In this document: positions 12,721 to 25,904 of the stretch, in pieces | Numbering within the stretch: position 1 is the stretch's first letter | Layout: each line of letters opens with the position of its first letter | From: Xiphias gladius | Taxonomy: Eukaryota > Chordata > Actinopteri > Istiophoriformes > Xiphiidae | DNA length: 64,000 bases | NCBI RefSeq assembly: GCF_016859285.1 | Contig: NC_053406.1 | Coordinates: 7,619,001 to 7,683,000 of the forward strand | Direction of reading: 5' to 3' | Program-made: the position numbers and the translations under genes | The notes under the pieces: generated by a model | Told to the model about the DNA's origin: nothing | The model's input: the letters and a program-made list of their open reading frames with translations, nothing else | Databases searched by the model: none

Positions 12721-14539
12721 TGCATGTTTAGTGATTGTATTACAGCGTTCTCACCCAGGAAGATGTTGTGACATGAATTCTTTCATCACATTTATTTAGA
12801 GACTTAACTTTGCAGAACGGTGCCTGATCTACTTGATACAAATACGCACATTCATAACAGACACACAAATGCCATGGACACACAAATAGAGCGCACACTT
12901 TTTTTTTACCTGGATGATTTGAATATAATTTGAATATTTTCTGGGTTTCTAATGTGATATCAACAATAGCGCAGCATTACAGCAGTGTAAACAGAGGAGA
13001 ATAGCGCAGAGCACAGAGAACTGTAACGTTACAGATTCATACTGAGCTAAAGCTTGTTAATACAAATGTTTGCATGATGCATTTTTAAAATGTATCTCAA
13101 TCAACAGAACTACAGTAAAACAATCAAACACCATGGTTCCCAGTGGGTGCCAGCATGACACTTTACTGCCTCACTGGTGTCTGATGCTGCAACACGACAA
13201 ATGTTACCTTCTTTCATATTGTAATGTAGCTGTAGTCTTTGCTGTCATAGGATTATCTCTGAGCAGTTAAGAAGATACACCACCCACCTTATGCCTCCTC
13301 AAACAGATCAGTCTATCATGTGTATGTATATTCACCCCACATCTTATGAAGGGAATGCTACAGTTGACCTCTCTGGGACAGTTTTTCCTATCTAAATAGC
13401 ATGACAGATGATCTGGATTGTTTGAAAGAAACTTTTTTTTTTCTTTCAAATGGCCTGCCTCCTCATAGTCAGCTCTCCGTTTGCTTTTACATTTCCTCAT
13501 GCATCTATGCACAGGTGCTCCAACAGCTCGCCATCTGAAGTAGCCATCTGTGCATCCATATCTGTCCATGTGATAGCCACAAATATAAACATGCTCAAAT
13601 TCCACAAAGAGACCAGATAGGCTGATACTTACAAGTTTCAGATGCAAAGTAAAATGCTGTCCAAAAACACTAAATGCCTGAAGCCATGCTTCGTCCCTCA
13701 GGGGCTGCAATGTTCATTGCACCTCACATTTTGAAAATGTTCGAACAATCAGCACACGGGAAATTTGAGTATTCTTAGAAACTTTAACGTAATTGGGCCA
13801 CATTTTGCTTGTGGGTGGTGGTATAAATGATCAATGAGTCTAGTATTAAGAAGATAGATACTACTTATGGTCCCTTCACACTGTGTCTGCTTGTTTGATC
13901 TGTCTTGGCTGCGTACAAAATGTAATCTGCTAAAGCCTACAAATTCTTAAGAGTAATCCACGAGACAAACTCTGCTTTTAATTTCAGTTAAATTTGGATT
14001 AGTATGCCCGCAGACCTCATACACAGCAGGAAGAATCCTGCTTAAGAAGTATTTCCATCTCATATTCAGCCTCCAAGACATATTTAAGAAGAAAAACTTC
14101 TGCCACTAAGATTATTCTACATGCTTCCCTTGTCTCGGGAATTTGATGAAATGACACTATGATTCTTGACCATTCTTGAAAAATAGGGTATTCGTCTTAC
14201 CCCTCTGGTGCGTTTTTTTGATATTATAATAATAAACAAAATAACATGTTATAGATTTTTCACAGTTAGACCATTTATTCTATTAGGTATTCTTTAACTA
14301 ACAGAGAAAGAAATTACTATCGTGACCTCTTTCATCTTGCATTGTTCTGTGGATGTTTTAGTCTCCAGCCACACAACATTCAAACATGTTGCTGAGATGA
14401 GCTGTTGCTGATCTGTTAAATGGGTGCTCCAGTAATTTAGTATTGCGCTTTAATATAGTTGGGGAACTTGCAATGGACAGATTTAACAAAGAATGGTCAA
14501 CATTGAAGCAACAGAGACTTGGATATCCTGACTTTTAGT
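12721..14539. other. Non-coding stretch with one unassigned 147-codon ORF
   Basis: The minus-strand frame at 13,267-13,710 (147 codons) is the longest frame in the left half not caused by a microsatellite. It has no repeats, signal peptide or domain I recognise, and it contains a homopolymer-encoded Lys run. It is probably fortuitous. The rest is AT-rich and unremarkable. Confidence 0.35.
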
Positions 14540-15006
14540 CCGTAGTATGGCTAGAGCTCCAAAAATACTTCATCCTACATTTCCCATAATGCAACTCAGG
14601 GTTATTTTTTCTAACAGTGGAAAAAGGGCGTTTAAGTGTGCTGCTCCCTCTGCCTGGAATCAGTTGCAAAATTTCCTGAAATCTAGGAGAACTGGTCTCA
14701 CTGGATGCATTTAAAGTAATCTTAATCTTACGACTTGGAGTCAGACACATCTGGCTGTAGATGTTTTGTTTGATTGATATAGCCCCCTTTTTGACCCCTG
14801 ATGATGACGACTTGCGAAAGTTTTTGATGAATATTTTTGATATTGTAGGTTACTGTAATTTATTCTTCATTTTTATTGGAAATTATTTTATGTATGTCTG
14901 TAACCCTGTGTATTGTGCTGCTGCCTGCCTTCGCCAGGACACTCTTGTAAAATAGTTTTTTAATCTAGGTGAGACCTTTCCTTGTTAAATAAAGGTTAAA
15001 TAAAAT
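14540..15006 (+). mobile_element. CR1/Rex-like LINE 3' end
   Basis: The segment runs into the terminal repeat 'gttaaataaaggttaaataa', which is the characteristic 3' tail of CR1/Rex1-type LINEs in fish. Upstream, about 14,640-14,720, a degraded frame reads like the usual last codons of the polymerase (a Pro-x-x-Trp-Asn-x-Leu-Gln type block, then VSLDAFK). The copy is 5'-truncated and frameshifted. Family assignment is from memory of the tail motif. Confidence 0.6.
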
Positions 15007-18000
15007 AATGTTTTAAGAAAAACAACTTCCTCCAGAGCCACAGAAAACATTGTACAACTGTTCAAAGGTCGAGTAGTATTCTTCATGATGAGTAAACTAA
15101 TTTCATGTGTAAAATAAAATTTAAGAAATCATCTGTTTTTTTGAAAAATTTGATTGCTATGTTTTGTTTTTGTCACTGTAATACAGAATAGTCGCTAATT
15201 AACCCCATTGCATGTAATGCACTGCTCCTCAGCTCTGATTGTTTCAGGTTATTCCAGCCTGTCTGGCAGGACACGCTGCCTCACCCCAGCTGGGAAGGTT
15301 AAGTGCTCTGGAGCAGCGCTTCAGTGTCAGAACAACTGTCAGCAGGGGAGCCAGCACAACCCCCCCCCCCCCACGGACTAGTCGGCGCATTCAGCGCTAA
15401 ATGGGCTCCTTGGCAGCTTCTTCAGCGCTGCATCATGGGATCTTCTCTCGACCAATAGGTCAGGAGAACATAAGTAAGAGCTGTTTCCATAGTCCCATAA
15501 AAGGACAATAGCAACAACAACAAGCAGCAAGCAGAGACACAGCAGACTGCTGATTGTAAGCCCACCCTGAATGGAGACAGCTCAGGGTGAAACTGTGAAA
15601 CAGACAGAGAGAAACACACACAAACACACACCCACAGAAACAGAAGGCTGCCAAACAGAGTGGTAGAGGTGTGATCTAGAGGAGCTGCCTGAGACCTCCA
15701 CCCATCCTTCCTCTTTAGATAAAAAGTTTACATTTCTGCACCACACACACACACACCCATAACACCAGCAACCACACATTTCAGTAGCACAATGTACAGT
15801 GCATCATTCAAACTCACTGTACAACCATAATCATAATGTGCACAATCAGAAGTATGCAAACTGTCAGACAAACACACACATTAGCATTCAATGAAAAGGG
15901 AACATACCATCCAAATCCACCGAAGGATAAGCTTCTCCTCCTCCTCAGCATTTTGTCAGACTGAACTTCTCAGCAGTCTCTCTCACTCTCAGGCTCTCTC
16001 TTCTGGGAAATGTATGCTCTGCTGTGTGTCTCTTTCTCTCCCGCTTTCTCTCTATGCTATGTACTGTTGCACTTTGTCTGCCTCCCTCCCACTCTCTCCC
16101 TCTGGTCCCGTCTCTATTTGCCCTCTTTTTTTTCTCCTCTTTGTCTCATTCACTTCTTCTTCCCCACCTGCCTCTCCAGAGCTGTTGTTAACTACGGTGC
16201 CACTTGATCGGCTACTTCTTTCCTGAAACACTGCTCGCTCTTTAGCTTTCACAGCTGGTTAAATACACATGCACGCACACATCCTGACACACTGACAAAA
16301 ACAGGTACAATAAGGTATACACACATGTCTGCAGGGGCGGGAGGGGCAAGGCGGGGAGGGACCACAATCTCCCATCTGACCCTCTGTGTTTGTTTCCCAC
16401 ACACACATTCACACACACAAAGAGCTGTTCTGCAGCCGCAGCAGCATTTGGACCCTTGAATCACCTTCATCATTACAACTGGTCTGCCCACATGGCCACT
16501 GCCAGGAAATGTGGTTACTTCCTGCGCTGTGTGTCCCCCAGTGAGTCTGCTGATTTCTCCTCACAGTTCCCACTCACACAGTAGCTTGCAGAAACACCTT
16601 GAATGGGCAGTGACAGAGGACATAGCAATTACAATGCTCCCGCTGCCCATGAGACCTCCAGCCCGATACAGGAAGAAGAACACCGCGATCATGTTTCAAG
16701 CCATATGTTTCAAATGTTAGTCTTTCATTTAGACAAGGATTTGTGTAACTTTAGGTAAAGTTTTTACAGGCATGACTTATAATATCGGTTAAAAACGCAT
16801 CACAGGAGTCTGTGTTGAATGGAAAATCTGCAAACTACTCAAAAGCAGAGTAAAGCCGTATTCATTTATTAATAAAGAGTTCAATATTATGCTATTAAAG
16901 GAAAAGGGAAGAGCTGAGCAGCCGTGCAGTCAGACTGCATCGTTGCACATAGAAACCTCTCATGTTGTGACCAAAGGGAGTGTCCTTCCTCCTCACTCTA
17001 GAGTTGACAGGTCTCACTCTCAGAGTTAACGTTCAATGTTAACGTACAGATAATGTAATGAAATAACTCTAGAAAGCCTTTTTTCAAAAAATACCTCATG
17101 GGATATTTTATGCTTCAGCGCTTCAGAATGTTTTATATTCTATTTGTTGATTGAGACTTTGTTTCATGAATTTGTTGTATCATACATAATTCAATCCAAT
17201 CACAGCCGTATTATGATAGCCCACAGGCTGTCGAAAACTCACAATAACAGGGAGTCTTGTAACGTCAGCACAGAGTAACTAATGTCATAACATAAGCTCA
17301 AATCACAGATGGGACTAAGCAGCAGCTAACAATTTGCGCCCCCAAGCTGGTTAACTGATATTTGCTATTTGTAGCCCCCATCCAAACAAATATTGGATCA
17401 ATCAACTGACAGCACATTGTGGAGAACACTAATGTAGGGGGCGATATCACTGCATAAAAATAAATGAAACTTCAATTTCTTATTTCTGGCAATTCAAATT
17501 CAGACCAAATAAGTAAACAAGTCTAACCAAACACCAGTATATATACTGATTTCTTAGCAAAATATATTTGAGTTGAAAATATCTGGCAGTTTAAAATAAA
17601 CATTTGAACATATAACTTAAATAATAAAGATACTGAAACTAGGATTTTAAACATGGTCCCCCTACAAGACAAGGGTACAGGACATTCTGTGATTGTTGAG
17701 AATGTATGTTGGTGCAAAATCAGGGTAATATTTGCAATTGATCAAATTAACAAAAACAACTGACATGCAGTGGACCTGGCACTCTGGGGGTCCTGGGGCA
17801 TTTGCCTACTTTGCACGGTTGGACAAAGGTGGTGTTTACTTGCATACATAGTTATTTTCAATGCTTTTGAATTGGATTGTATTATTGTCATGTGTTATTT
17901 TTACAGCCTGTGTGAACTGGAGTTTAAAGGCAAACATAGGCTTGATACCAGGGAATAAAATAAACGAAAAAATAAAATAATTTCCAGAGGAGGTTATAGG

Positions 18001-18415
18001 TTTCATTTTCATGTTAAACCTGAGCTCTCATGTTCTTCCTTCTTTGAATACAGCCTTGATTTGATTTACAATCACTTCAAAAAGTACTCACTAAGTCCAC
18101 GTTGTCCTCTATGACATGTCAAAAGATTTCACAATGAAAATATTATAAGTGAAATATTATCAATGTGCTCTGATCTCTATCAATATGAGACTGCCCTCAT
18201 GAAAATCAATACAATACTCCACTGGAAGCACACACACGTACACCTGTTGACCTTGGTCACGTTTGGGGAAATTAGATAGACTTGCATTCATTTCCTGGAG
18301 ACTCACCCTAACCCTGACCTAAACCACTGACTCGAAAATCAGCTTTTGTCCCCAATTGGACAAGCTTTCCCCAGTGAACTGGTCTTCAGTCTGAAACACA
18401 TGCACACATGCACAC
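15007..18415. other. Non-coding stretch with a GC-richer part; no gene recognised
   Basis: 15,230-16,720 is richer in GC than its surroundings, with a C-run at 15,361-15,372, pyrimidine-rich tracts at 15,930-16,200 and short CA repeats. Frames of 60-110 codons occur on both strands but overlap one another and have low-complexity Ser/Leu/Pro or Cys composition. It could include a promoter or untranslated exon of an undetected gene. 16,730-18,415 is AT-rich with nothing identifiable. Confidence 0.4.
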
Positions 18416-18993
18416 ATCTCCAACTGGGCATTACAACCCAGAGCCTGACGTGAACAGTTGCGTAATGATGATAAACAATATGATGTGAATGTGTCATAAC
18501 TGGGATGACAGCTTCTATAGAGCCCAGGGATTTACCAAGCCTGCGCTTGCAGCCTCAGCAGCTATACAAAGCCAGAGAGCTGTTACCGCAGTTTGGTTGT
18601 TATCTCTGTTTCCTGGTTACTGCAAATGTTAAAGGTTGTTTTAACAAAAAAATAAAACATTTCTATTGTATAGTTTGTTTTTATATGGTAAAAAAGACAT
18701 CGTAAAGTTAGATACCAGTCTTCACTCAATTTTGACCAGATACTGTATCTTGTTTTGGCTTTGTAGGACAGTATGACTGTTACAGTGAATTAATCCCTGT
18801 TCTCACCTCACAGCAATGCGTTAAAAAGGTTTACAGTAGAGGTCACTGATTTTTATATTTGAAACACATTTTAACTCACAGAGAAAGAGGCAGTGACAAA
18901 CACATACACAAATACCAACAAACACTATGGGATCACAGGTGTCAGTTATTCAATAAAGTAGATCTCCCATTGAAGTACAAAGGCTATCAGATC
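18416..18993. repeat. Dispersed direct repeat, copy 1 (about 580 bp)
   Basis: This block recurs at 29,424-30,000 in the same orientation. By eye I saw only a handful of substitutions and small indels, so identity is high (high-90s percent). It carries no plausible protein: a 66-codon frame is present in both copies, but this simply reflects the duplication. Flanks differ on both sides, as expected for a mobile element or a short segmental duplication. I could not define terminal repeats or a target-site duplication. Confidence 0.8.
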
Positions 18994-21900
18994 CTGACAG
19001 TGACAGCTCTGGGTGCAGACCCAACTCTCCCTCTAGTGGTTCACAAACAGTATACATGCAAAATTCATTTCTATCACAGCAGTCATGAAAGTCAGACTGG
19101 AAAAGAGGAAAGAAAAAAAAAAGTAAAGTTGCAGAACTTTATACGACTCTTAAATTCAGTGAAAAATTGTATCATTTTAAACATGATACTCTTCCTGGTT
19201 TCTAATCAGTTAGGAAGCATGAAACTTGCACACATTAACATAGGAGAAGATAATAGATATTCCAACCCTGAGGCAGACGTGAATATTAGGTGTTGTGATT
19301 TATTTGTTTTTGGATAAATACTGCTATACACCATGGTGTCTTTTGGGAGAACAATGGGATCCAAAGTTAAGATAGCTTGTGACGGTTTACAAATGTGGCC
19401 TTGTTTTTGACCAAAGCAAGCATCTGTATTTAACCAGAAAGCTCAAAAAACGACTGTGCGCTACATGCCAAGCACCAAACTATGCCCACTATGTTCACCA
19501 GATGCAGCGGGTGAACATAGTGGAGCATTTAGCACTAATATATATTTCCCTCAAGAGTCACTGGAGACCAAAACACGGCTAAAAGGAGAGTTAATATTGG
19601 TCAGGACTTAAAACGAATGATGCTTTTGCTCCGTGTCTGCTGGATGTGTAAATAGACAACGCTCACCATGTCAACCTAAAAGCTGATAATGTTACTGTTG
19701 TGTTTACAGCTTGTCATGCTGCCCCTAAGTGGCCTAAAAAAATCAATTCATGGTGGTTTAAAGAAAGTTTTTTTTTAAATAAAAACACGTGTTTATTTTC
19801 CAGTTTTCTTTTCTTTTGTGTTTTCTTCCGTATGCCGCCACAGTAAGAGAAATAAAGATCTCTAGAAAAATTGAACAAATGAATCCTGGCTTCCTCTGAC
19901 TCTGCCACGTTCAGTTGAGCCCTTGTTGTTCATTTTACAGATTACACAGTCTCCACATCAATCAAACAGAAACCACCTGGGAGATCTCTGAGGCTGGAAA
20001 GCAATACTCAAGACTGCTGTATTGATCAGAAATGTCTAAACCCTCTTTGTGTGAAATCCTTTTTCTCACTGGACCCAAAACTACATCAAGCCTGAAAAGT
20101 CATCAAGATGGTGATAACACAGTTTAGTCTGTGTGTCAAGCACATACTGAATAGAGAGAATTACAGACTGTATGCATATTTTTCTCAAAATAAACTTGGC
20201 TTCAATATACTGTATCATCATATTGCTACAGAGATAAAGTAACTTTCTTGCTTTCACTTTGCTTCTTGCTTTGATTATTTGCCATCACATTCAAACCAGA
20301 GGATCATGTTCTGCTTGTTTAATGTTCTGTGACCTCACGATGCACGTGCAAAAAAATGTATTCATTAAACCTGCGAATGCCCATATGTAAACATGCTATA
20401 CCAAATGCAGTTTTGCCTATTGTTGATGCTATTCTTTTGAGATTCAGTTGTTCAGTGGCTATCAAGAGCATTATGACTTGAGAAGATGTGTTGCGTTCTG
20501 GAAAGAGTCACACTCCTGTCCCCCAGTCTCCTCTCTGTTTCGTGTACGGCGCATCAACTTTGTCCTAAAATGTGAAACTTGCACCACCACCACCACCACA
20601 TTTTGTGTTACCAAATGTTGGCAAGTGGGCTGGGTGACACCACATCTCATGAGGTCACCACAGTATCTTTTCTACGGCTACACTACCAAGAGCATATTAA
20701 CTGTCAAACAGCATGCATTTATCAGCCCTGCTGCACTGTAATGTTGTTATTAGCACTTTAACTCCTGGGCCAGCCGCTTAATGCCAGTACTGCTTTGTGA
20801 AACGGGATTACAACACATGATTTAAATCTGCCAATTTCAAGACATCAGCCTGTTTGACATTGAGATCTCTCAAGAGTGTCACTGTCAAGACAAAAGTTTT
20901 GCTTTACCTACTCTGACACAGCCTAATACACAGTGGCGGCATGATTCACAGTTTGTCATGCCAACATGGTGCATTTTGTTATCTTGTAGTTTAATTAGGT
21001 TATTAAATCACATGTTCCTATGTAGGTAGACCAGGTTGCAATTTGTGTAATGGGCCACTGTGTCACTTGTAATTTCAAAAATGTCCTTAGTAATCAGTGT
21101 CAGATGTCACATCTTCTGTATATGCCAGCACAGGTAACTGCCTTTTTACCCAACATTCCTCTGTTTCTATGTTACTGCTGAAACAACTTTCAGGTTCAAT
21201 CTAAAGAGAGCAGTGATACAGTTTTTGGTGGAGAATGTGAGGGACAAAAAGGATGTGTGACTTTGCACTTTCGCAGATGTGTGTGTGTAAGTGGGACAGG
21301 GAGGTGAGAGAGAACATCTTAAGTTTCACAAAGCTAGAATCTATTGCACCAAACTGCATGGTATGAGTAATTCTGTTATTGGTATTCACCCTTTGTAAGA
21401 TCCCCTGTAATATTCATCCTTTAAATCCACATTAATCCCAAGGGTGGACACAGATTAAAGGTTCCATTCACTCAAATCATAAAAAGACATATTTTCCCAT
21501 TTACCAGGGTTTTGACATGTCAAAATAAAACCACACATTTAAAAAATCCAACAGCAATGTTGCTTTCTAAAAACATAGTCCCAATTACTCAGGATAAATC
21601 ACTGACCTCACTGTCAACGGTATTCATAGGGACTATTTCTTCATTAGAAAGTAGTTCCAATTAAATTGTTCACAGCGGGGTCTGTCCGAAAGTCCAGAGC
21701 CACAGGGACATAGTTCCTAAAAGACAAATTACTATTTGAATTATAATTTCGTAACCTTTATACATAAAACTAAATTTTTCTCCATGTTTCTGATACCACT
21801 ACCAGTAAGAGAGAAAAAATTGGGGTTTTCTGTTTATGCAAACAGCAAACAACAGTGCTTAGTGTATTCTAATGGACCATGAGTATAATCAAGATGCAGC

Positions 21901-23851
21901 ATGTGTGAAATGAATGCACTGTTATCTCACTTCAAGAATATGATATAATTTTGTCTCAGAGAATATTTTACAAACTTCATTATTTCACTTTTTCCTTTCT
22001 TCTGTCTCCACTTTCTTTCTTCCATCAAACCAGTTTTGTCTCATTCTCACTAACTGTCTCCCTGTTGTCTAATGGCAGTGAGACTCCCAGGAGAGGTGAT
22101 GTTTCCACCTTTATTACTTTTGTTCCTTCCTCACCGCCTCCCTCCTCTTCCTTCTCACTCCCCACCATGTAATAAGGTATTTAGTCATTAGATGGATTCC
22201 CAGGGGGTGATATACACCCCGACAGATGTGACAGACCTCTCTCATTTTCCTTCATCATCTCTCCCTCCCTTCATCCATCTCTCCATCTTGTGCCTCTAAT
22301 AGGTTACTTAGTCATATGAGGTTTTTCAAGAGGGCTGCTGTTTTAGAGACAGATCTGATGCCCTGCTTTCATGGCTCATGTCTCAACCACATCCATCACC
22401 ATCTATTATAACACACACAGAGATACTCACATACTCGAAGCACAGAGGCACCAAGCCTGCATATTGAACAACAAGCCAAACATTATTTCCACGTGCGTCT
22501 TGCCATTTCTGTTCTTTCTTGCCACCTGCATACAGACTGGTAAAGCACATGTTTTCTGGAGATCACTGCTTAATTAATTATGATAAATATCTCTGTTGAC
22601 TTCACAGTCGGGCTCTGCATTTGGAGGATGCTTGCATGAAGTTTGACTGAACTATGATCACAGCAGCTGCATTTCATTCCAATTAAATTAAGATAATCAT
22701 CTCGTCTTTACTCAGAGGTTGTTCTATGTATCCCTTCAACTGCTTATGTATTAAGGCAAGCTTAGTAATGGATGACAGCAGAGATCACAACAGACTAATC
22801 TATTATATTTGATTGTCCTCAAGCTATGACATAAGCAGATGTAACCACTATGAGTCCTCTAATTAAACCAAAATTAATGTAAAAAAGGCAATGATTATAA
22901 GATACCGCAATTGCGAATTGCGAATACAATAAAACACATATCTTAAGCGAATCACATAATTAAGTTGTGATTTTCGTGAAAACACAACATATCATCCATA
23001 TGCTGCTCTGAACATTAGAAAACAAAAAGGCACACACTGAATCACATGCATACACAAATTCAAATGCACACACAAACATAAAAGCACATACTTTATGAAC
23101 CAAAACAGAGACACCTTTGATGTGAAGCTATTGTTCTCTCTAAATACTATGATTTTTATTAGAACCATACTAAGGACTCGTGCACCATTTCATCATTCAT
23201 GACTCATTTTCACAAACGGAAGGACATAATGCAAATATTTTGGGCACAAGACAGAATTACATATTTTTCCAGTCACAGAAATCAACTTTATATGGCTCTC
23301 TCTCTACTGTAACAACATGACCTAGTGTTATGAAGAGAACATTATAAAGCTGTGTTTTTATGATTAACATAATACGTTTTCTCTCATGCATCTGCATGCG
23401 TTTCCACGTGCATGAGCACGTTGGTGTCATGTCACAGTGTACAGTCCTGCCAGTGGTTTCAAAGTATTCCACTGATCTACAGGTGGCAGAAACACAGCGA
23501 CGCTGCAGCAAAGGCAGGTAAACAATTCAGGTTACTAAATTGCTTCGCAAATGTTTTATTAGAAGGGAAATGCATTCAACATGTTTGTTAGGCCTCAAGG
23601 ATACACACAATGTGTTTCGGTGAGACACACTGAATGTAGTCACCAAAGGTTTGCCTACAAACCTAATAAATCTTAATAAGATTTACGACACAGAAATGAC
23701 AAGATTCAATTTTGCAGCAAAAAGATGTTAGCATATTACCTGCTAGTTTATGGCTATCTTGTCTTGCCATAGTAAAAAGTAATTTGTGGGTCAAAAAACA
23801 AATATCCATTGGACAAATGGGGGCTCATTACGAAGAACAAAATACCACTGA
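18994..23851. other. Non-coding stretch, no gene recognised
   Basis: AT-rich sequence with small simple repeats, for example a CAC triplet run at 20,582-20,600. No frame has domain content or paired splice signals that I would defend. Confidence 0.4.
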
Positions 23852-25102
23852 TTAAAGGGGCTGTATGTAAGTTTTTCTGTGTTGCGGAAAGTGGTTTCTT
23901 GCCGGGAGCGGGCGGTGGTGGTGGTGACAATGGTCACTTGCCAAGAGCATCAGTCATCATTGCATTTACAAGGGGTTAGAATACGCCCTCTGAGCAGTGC
24001 TACTTCTTCATCCTCCCATGCTGTACTGAGGACAGACGACGCTACAGTGACTCAGTATCGCCAAATATTCTTACGAGACGGGCCAGCTAGTTAGGGTGCT
24101 AACTTCAGTAGAATAAAAGAAGTGATATAAACAGAAGCAAAAGAAGATTTAATTCTGATGTTGCTCTCCACCGCTGGATTCAGCTCTTGGTGAGTAAAGG
24201 AATGAAATTTGTAGCTGAACTCGCAACGTTTCTTCTAGACTGGAGCGATAGCAGAAACTTACATTTAGCACCTTTAAACCAGTTCATGTTTGTCGAAAAC
24301 AAAGTAACAGTGACAGGAATATAGGTACCGGTAGTTGAATTCCATAGTGTCTTTTCGTTTGGTAACCTACACATCCAAAAGGAAGCCGTTGCAGATTAAT
24401 TCAAGGGACTGACAAATGATTTGACCAATCATGTTTAGTTTTGTTTACATCAGTACACTTCAAAACAAACCAACCAGCATCTCCCTTTGACCAAAAATAT
24501 TGGCCATACGTTTAATGAAATGAGCCTTTAGCGGGTTTTATTGAAAGCTACTCTCATCCAGTAATGTGTCTGCAGCATGAAACCATTTGGGGATTTAGTT
24601 TTGGGAAAAAGACACATTTATTTGAAGTTGTTTCCATCTCTGACATTGAACCAATTCTGTAGAATGGCCCCTATCTATATCTGTGTATATCTATCTATCT
24701 ATCTATGTACATATATAGATAGATATACAGATAGATATGGGCCATTCTACAGAATTGGTTTAGTGGCATATAGCGTTGAGATGCCGATCTCAACCAGCTG
24801 ATTACTCCTCTCCTCCCTTTCCAAGCGTGTAGGAGAATCTACTGTGGGTTTCAGATAATGTAAAAATGCCAGTGATTGGTTTGTCTGTTCTGGGCTACTG
24901 TAGAAACATGGCAGTGCAACATGGCTGGCTAGAGTTGAAGAGGAACTGTTCCCTGTGTAGATATGTAGGGCTCATTTTAATCTGACAAAAACAAAACTAC
25001 TCTTAGTTTCAGTTGATTATGCACTAATGAAAACGTAATTATGAATATTGTATTCCATATTTTCCAGAGATCCCACAAAAATCCTACACACTGGTCCTTT
25101 AA
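23852..25102. mobile_element. TTAA-flanked non-autonomous DNA element
   Basis: The left edge (TTAAAGGGGCTGTATGTAAG) and the inverted right edge (TTAAAGGACCAGTGTGTAGG) form imperfect terminal inverted repeats, and both ends carry TTAA. The interior has no transposase. The right 250 bp resembles a short repeat I recall as frequent in teleosts. TTAA target sites are typical of piggyBac-type elements, but here TTAA may simply be part of the inverted repeat, so the superfamily is open. A 112-bp palindrome sits inside. The whole may be composite, with one element nested in another. Confidence 0.55.
24649..24760. repeat. 112-bp near-perfect palindrome
   Basis: The left arm begins AACCAATTCTGTAGAATGGC and the right arm ends with its exact reverse complement. 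Both arms continue through tatc/gata-type repeats to a central acatat-rich loop. Mismatches are few. It may be a small foldback element or the product of an inverted duplication. Confidence 0.85.
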
Positions 25103-25823
25103 CCTGTGTAGTGAACAGGTGTTATAATCAGAGTGAGTCACCCACATGAGACAGAAACCATTTTGCCTGATAATAGACATGATTCAAAAAAAGGACAATA
25201 TTTGCCTCTGAAATGTAGTGGAGTAGAAATGAAAATGGAAGTACTTAAGCAAAGTACAAGTATCTCAGAATTGTACTTCAGTACAGCAACTGTGTAGAAT
25301 GTAATTATTCACCTTCCATCACTGCAAATTTGTGCCATAAATCATACACTGTTGTGCTGTTATTAAAGGAGAGGTTCGTACTGTTTTGTCCTAATGTTAC
25401 ACCAAGAATCAAGTGAATGAATGAAATGAATTGTTTAAGTGAACAGATGATAAAGCAGTCCTCTTCTAATCGAGATATGCGTTAGATCACCCATTGCTGT
25501 GACCATGGGAGCTGTTAGTCTTTCTCGTGTAAAGGAAAGTGCACAACAATCAGTAGATGGTCTTTTCTTATTCTCTTTTTTCATTCCCTTAGCTTGTTAC
25601 TGAATTTCATTTTCTTCTATCCTTCTCGTATATTCCATTTTCTCATTTTAATAATTCTGAATCTATCACTCTTCACTAAACCTTCCTCTTGTTTGTATTC
25701 TATTTTCATTTTCCAACCCACGCCCTCCCCCACCCAAAAGCCATAGATCTTCTTTCTGTTGGTGGATTTTAGGGAAAGTGAAAGCGACCCCACCCATACA
25801 CCCAGTCTTCCAGATCACTCACA

Positions 25824-25904
<81 letters not shown>

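Noticed and set aside
12059..12771. Frames with Thr-His or Cys-Val runs around the AT/GT repeats
   Set aside because: Products of dinucleotide repeats, not genes.
13267..13710. 147-codon minus-strand ORF as a gene
   Set aside because: No recognised domain, no signal peptide, no splice partners, and a length still attainable by chance in 64 kb of six-frame sequence.
18505..18705. 66-codon frame repeated at 29,512-29,712 as a conserved small gene
   Set aside because: Its conservation is explained by the near-identical 580-bp DNA repeat; the differences seen are too few to test for selection and the surrounding non-coding part is just as conserved.
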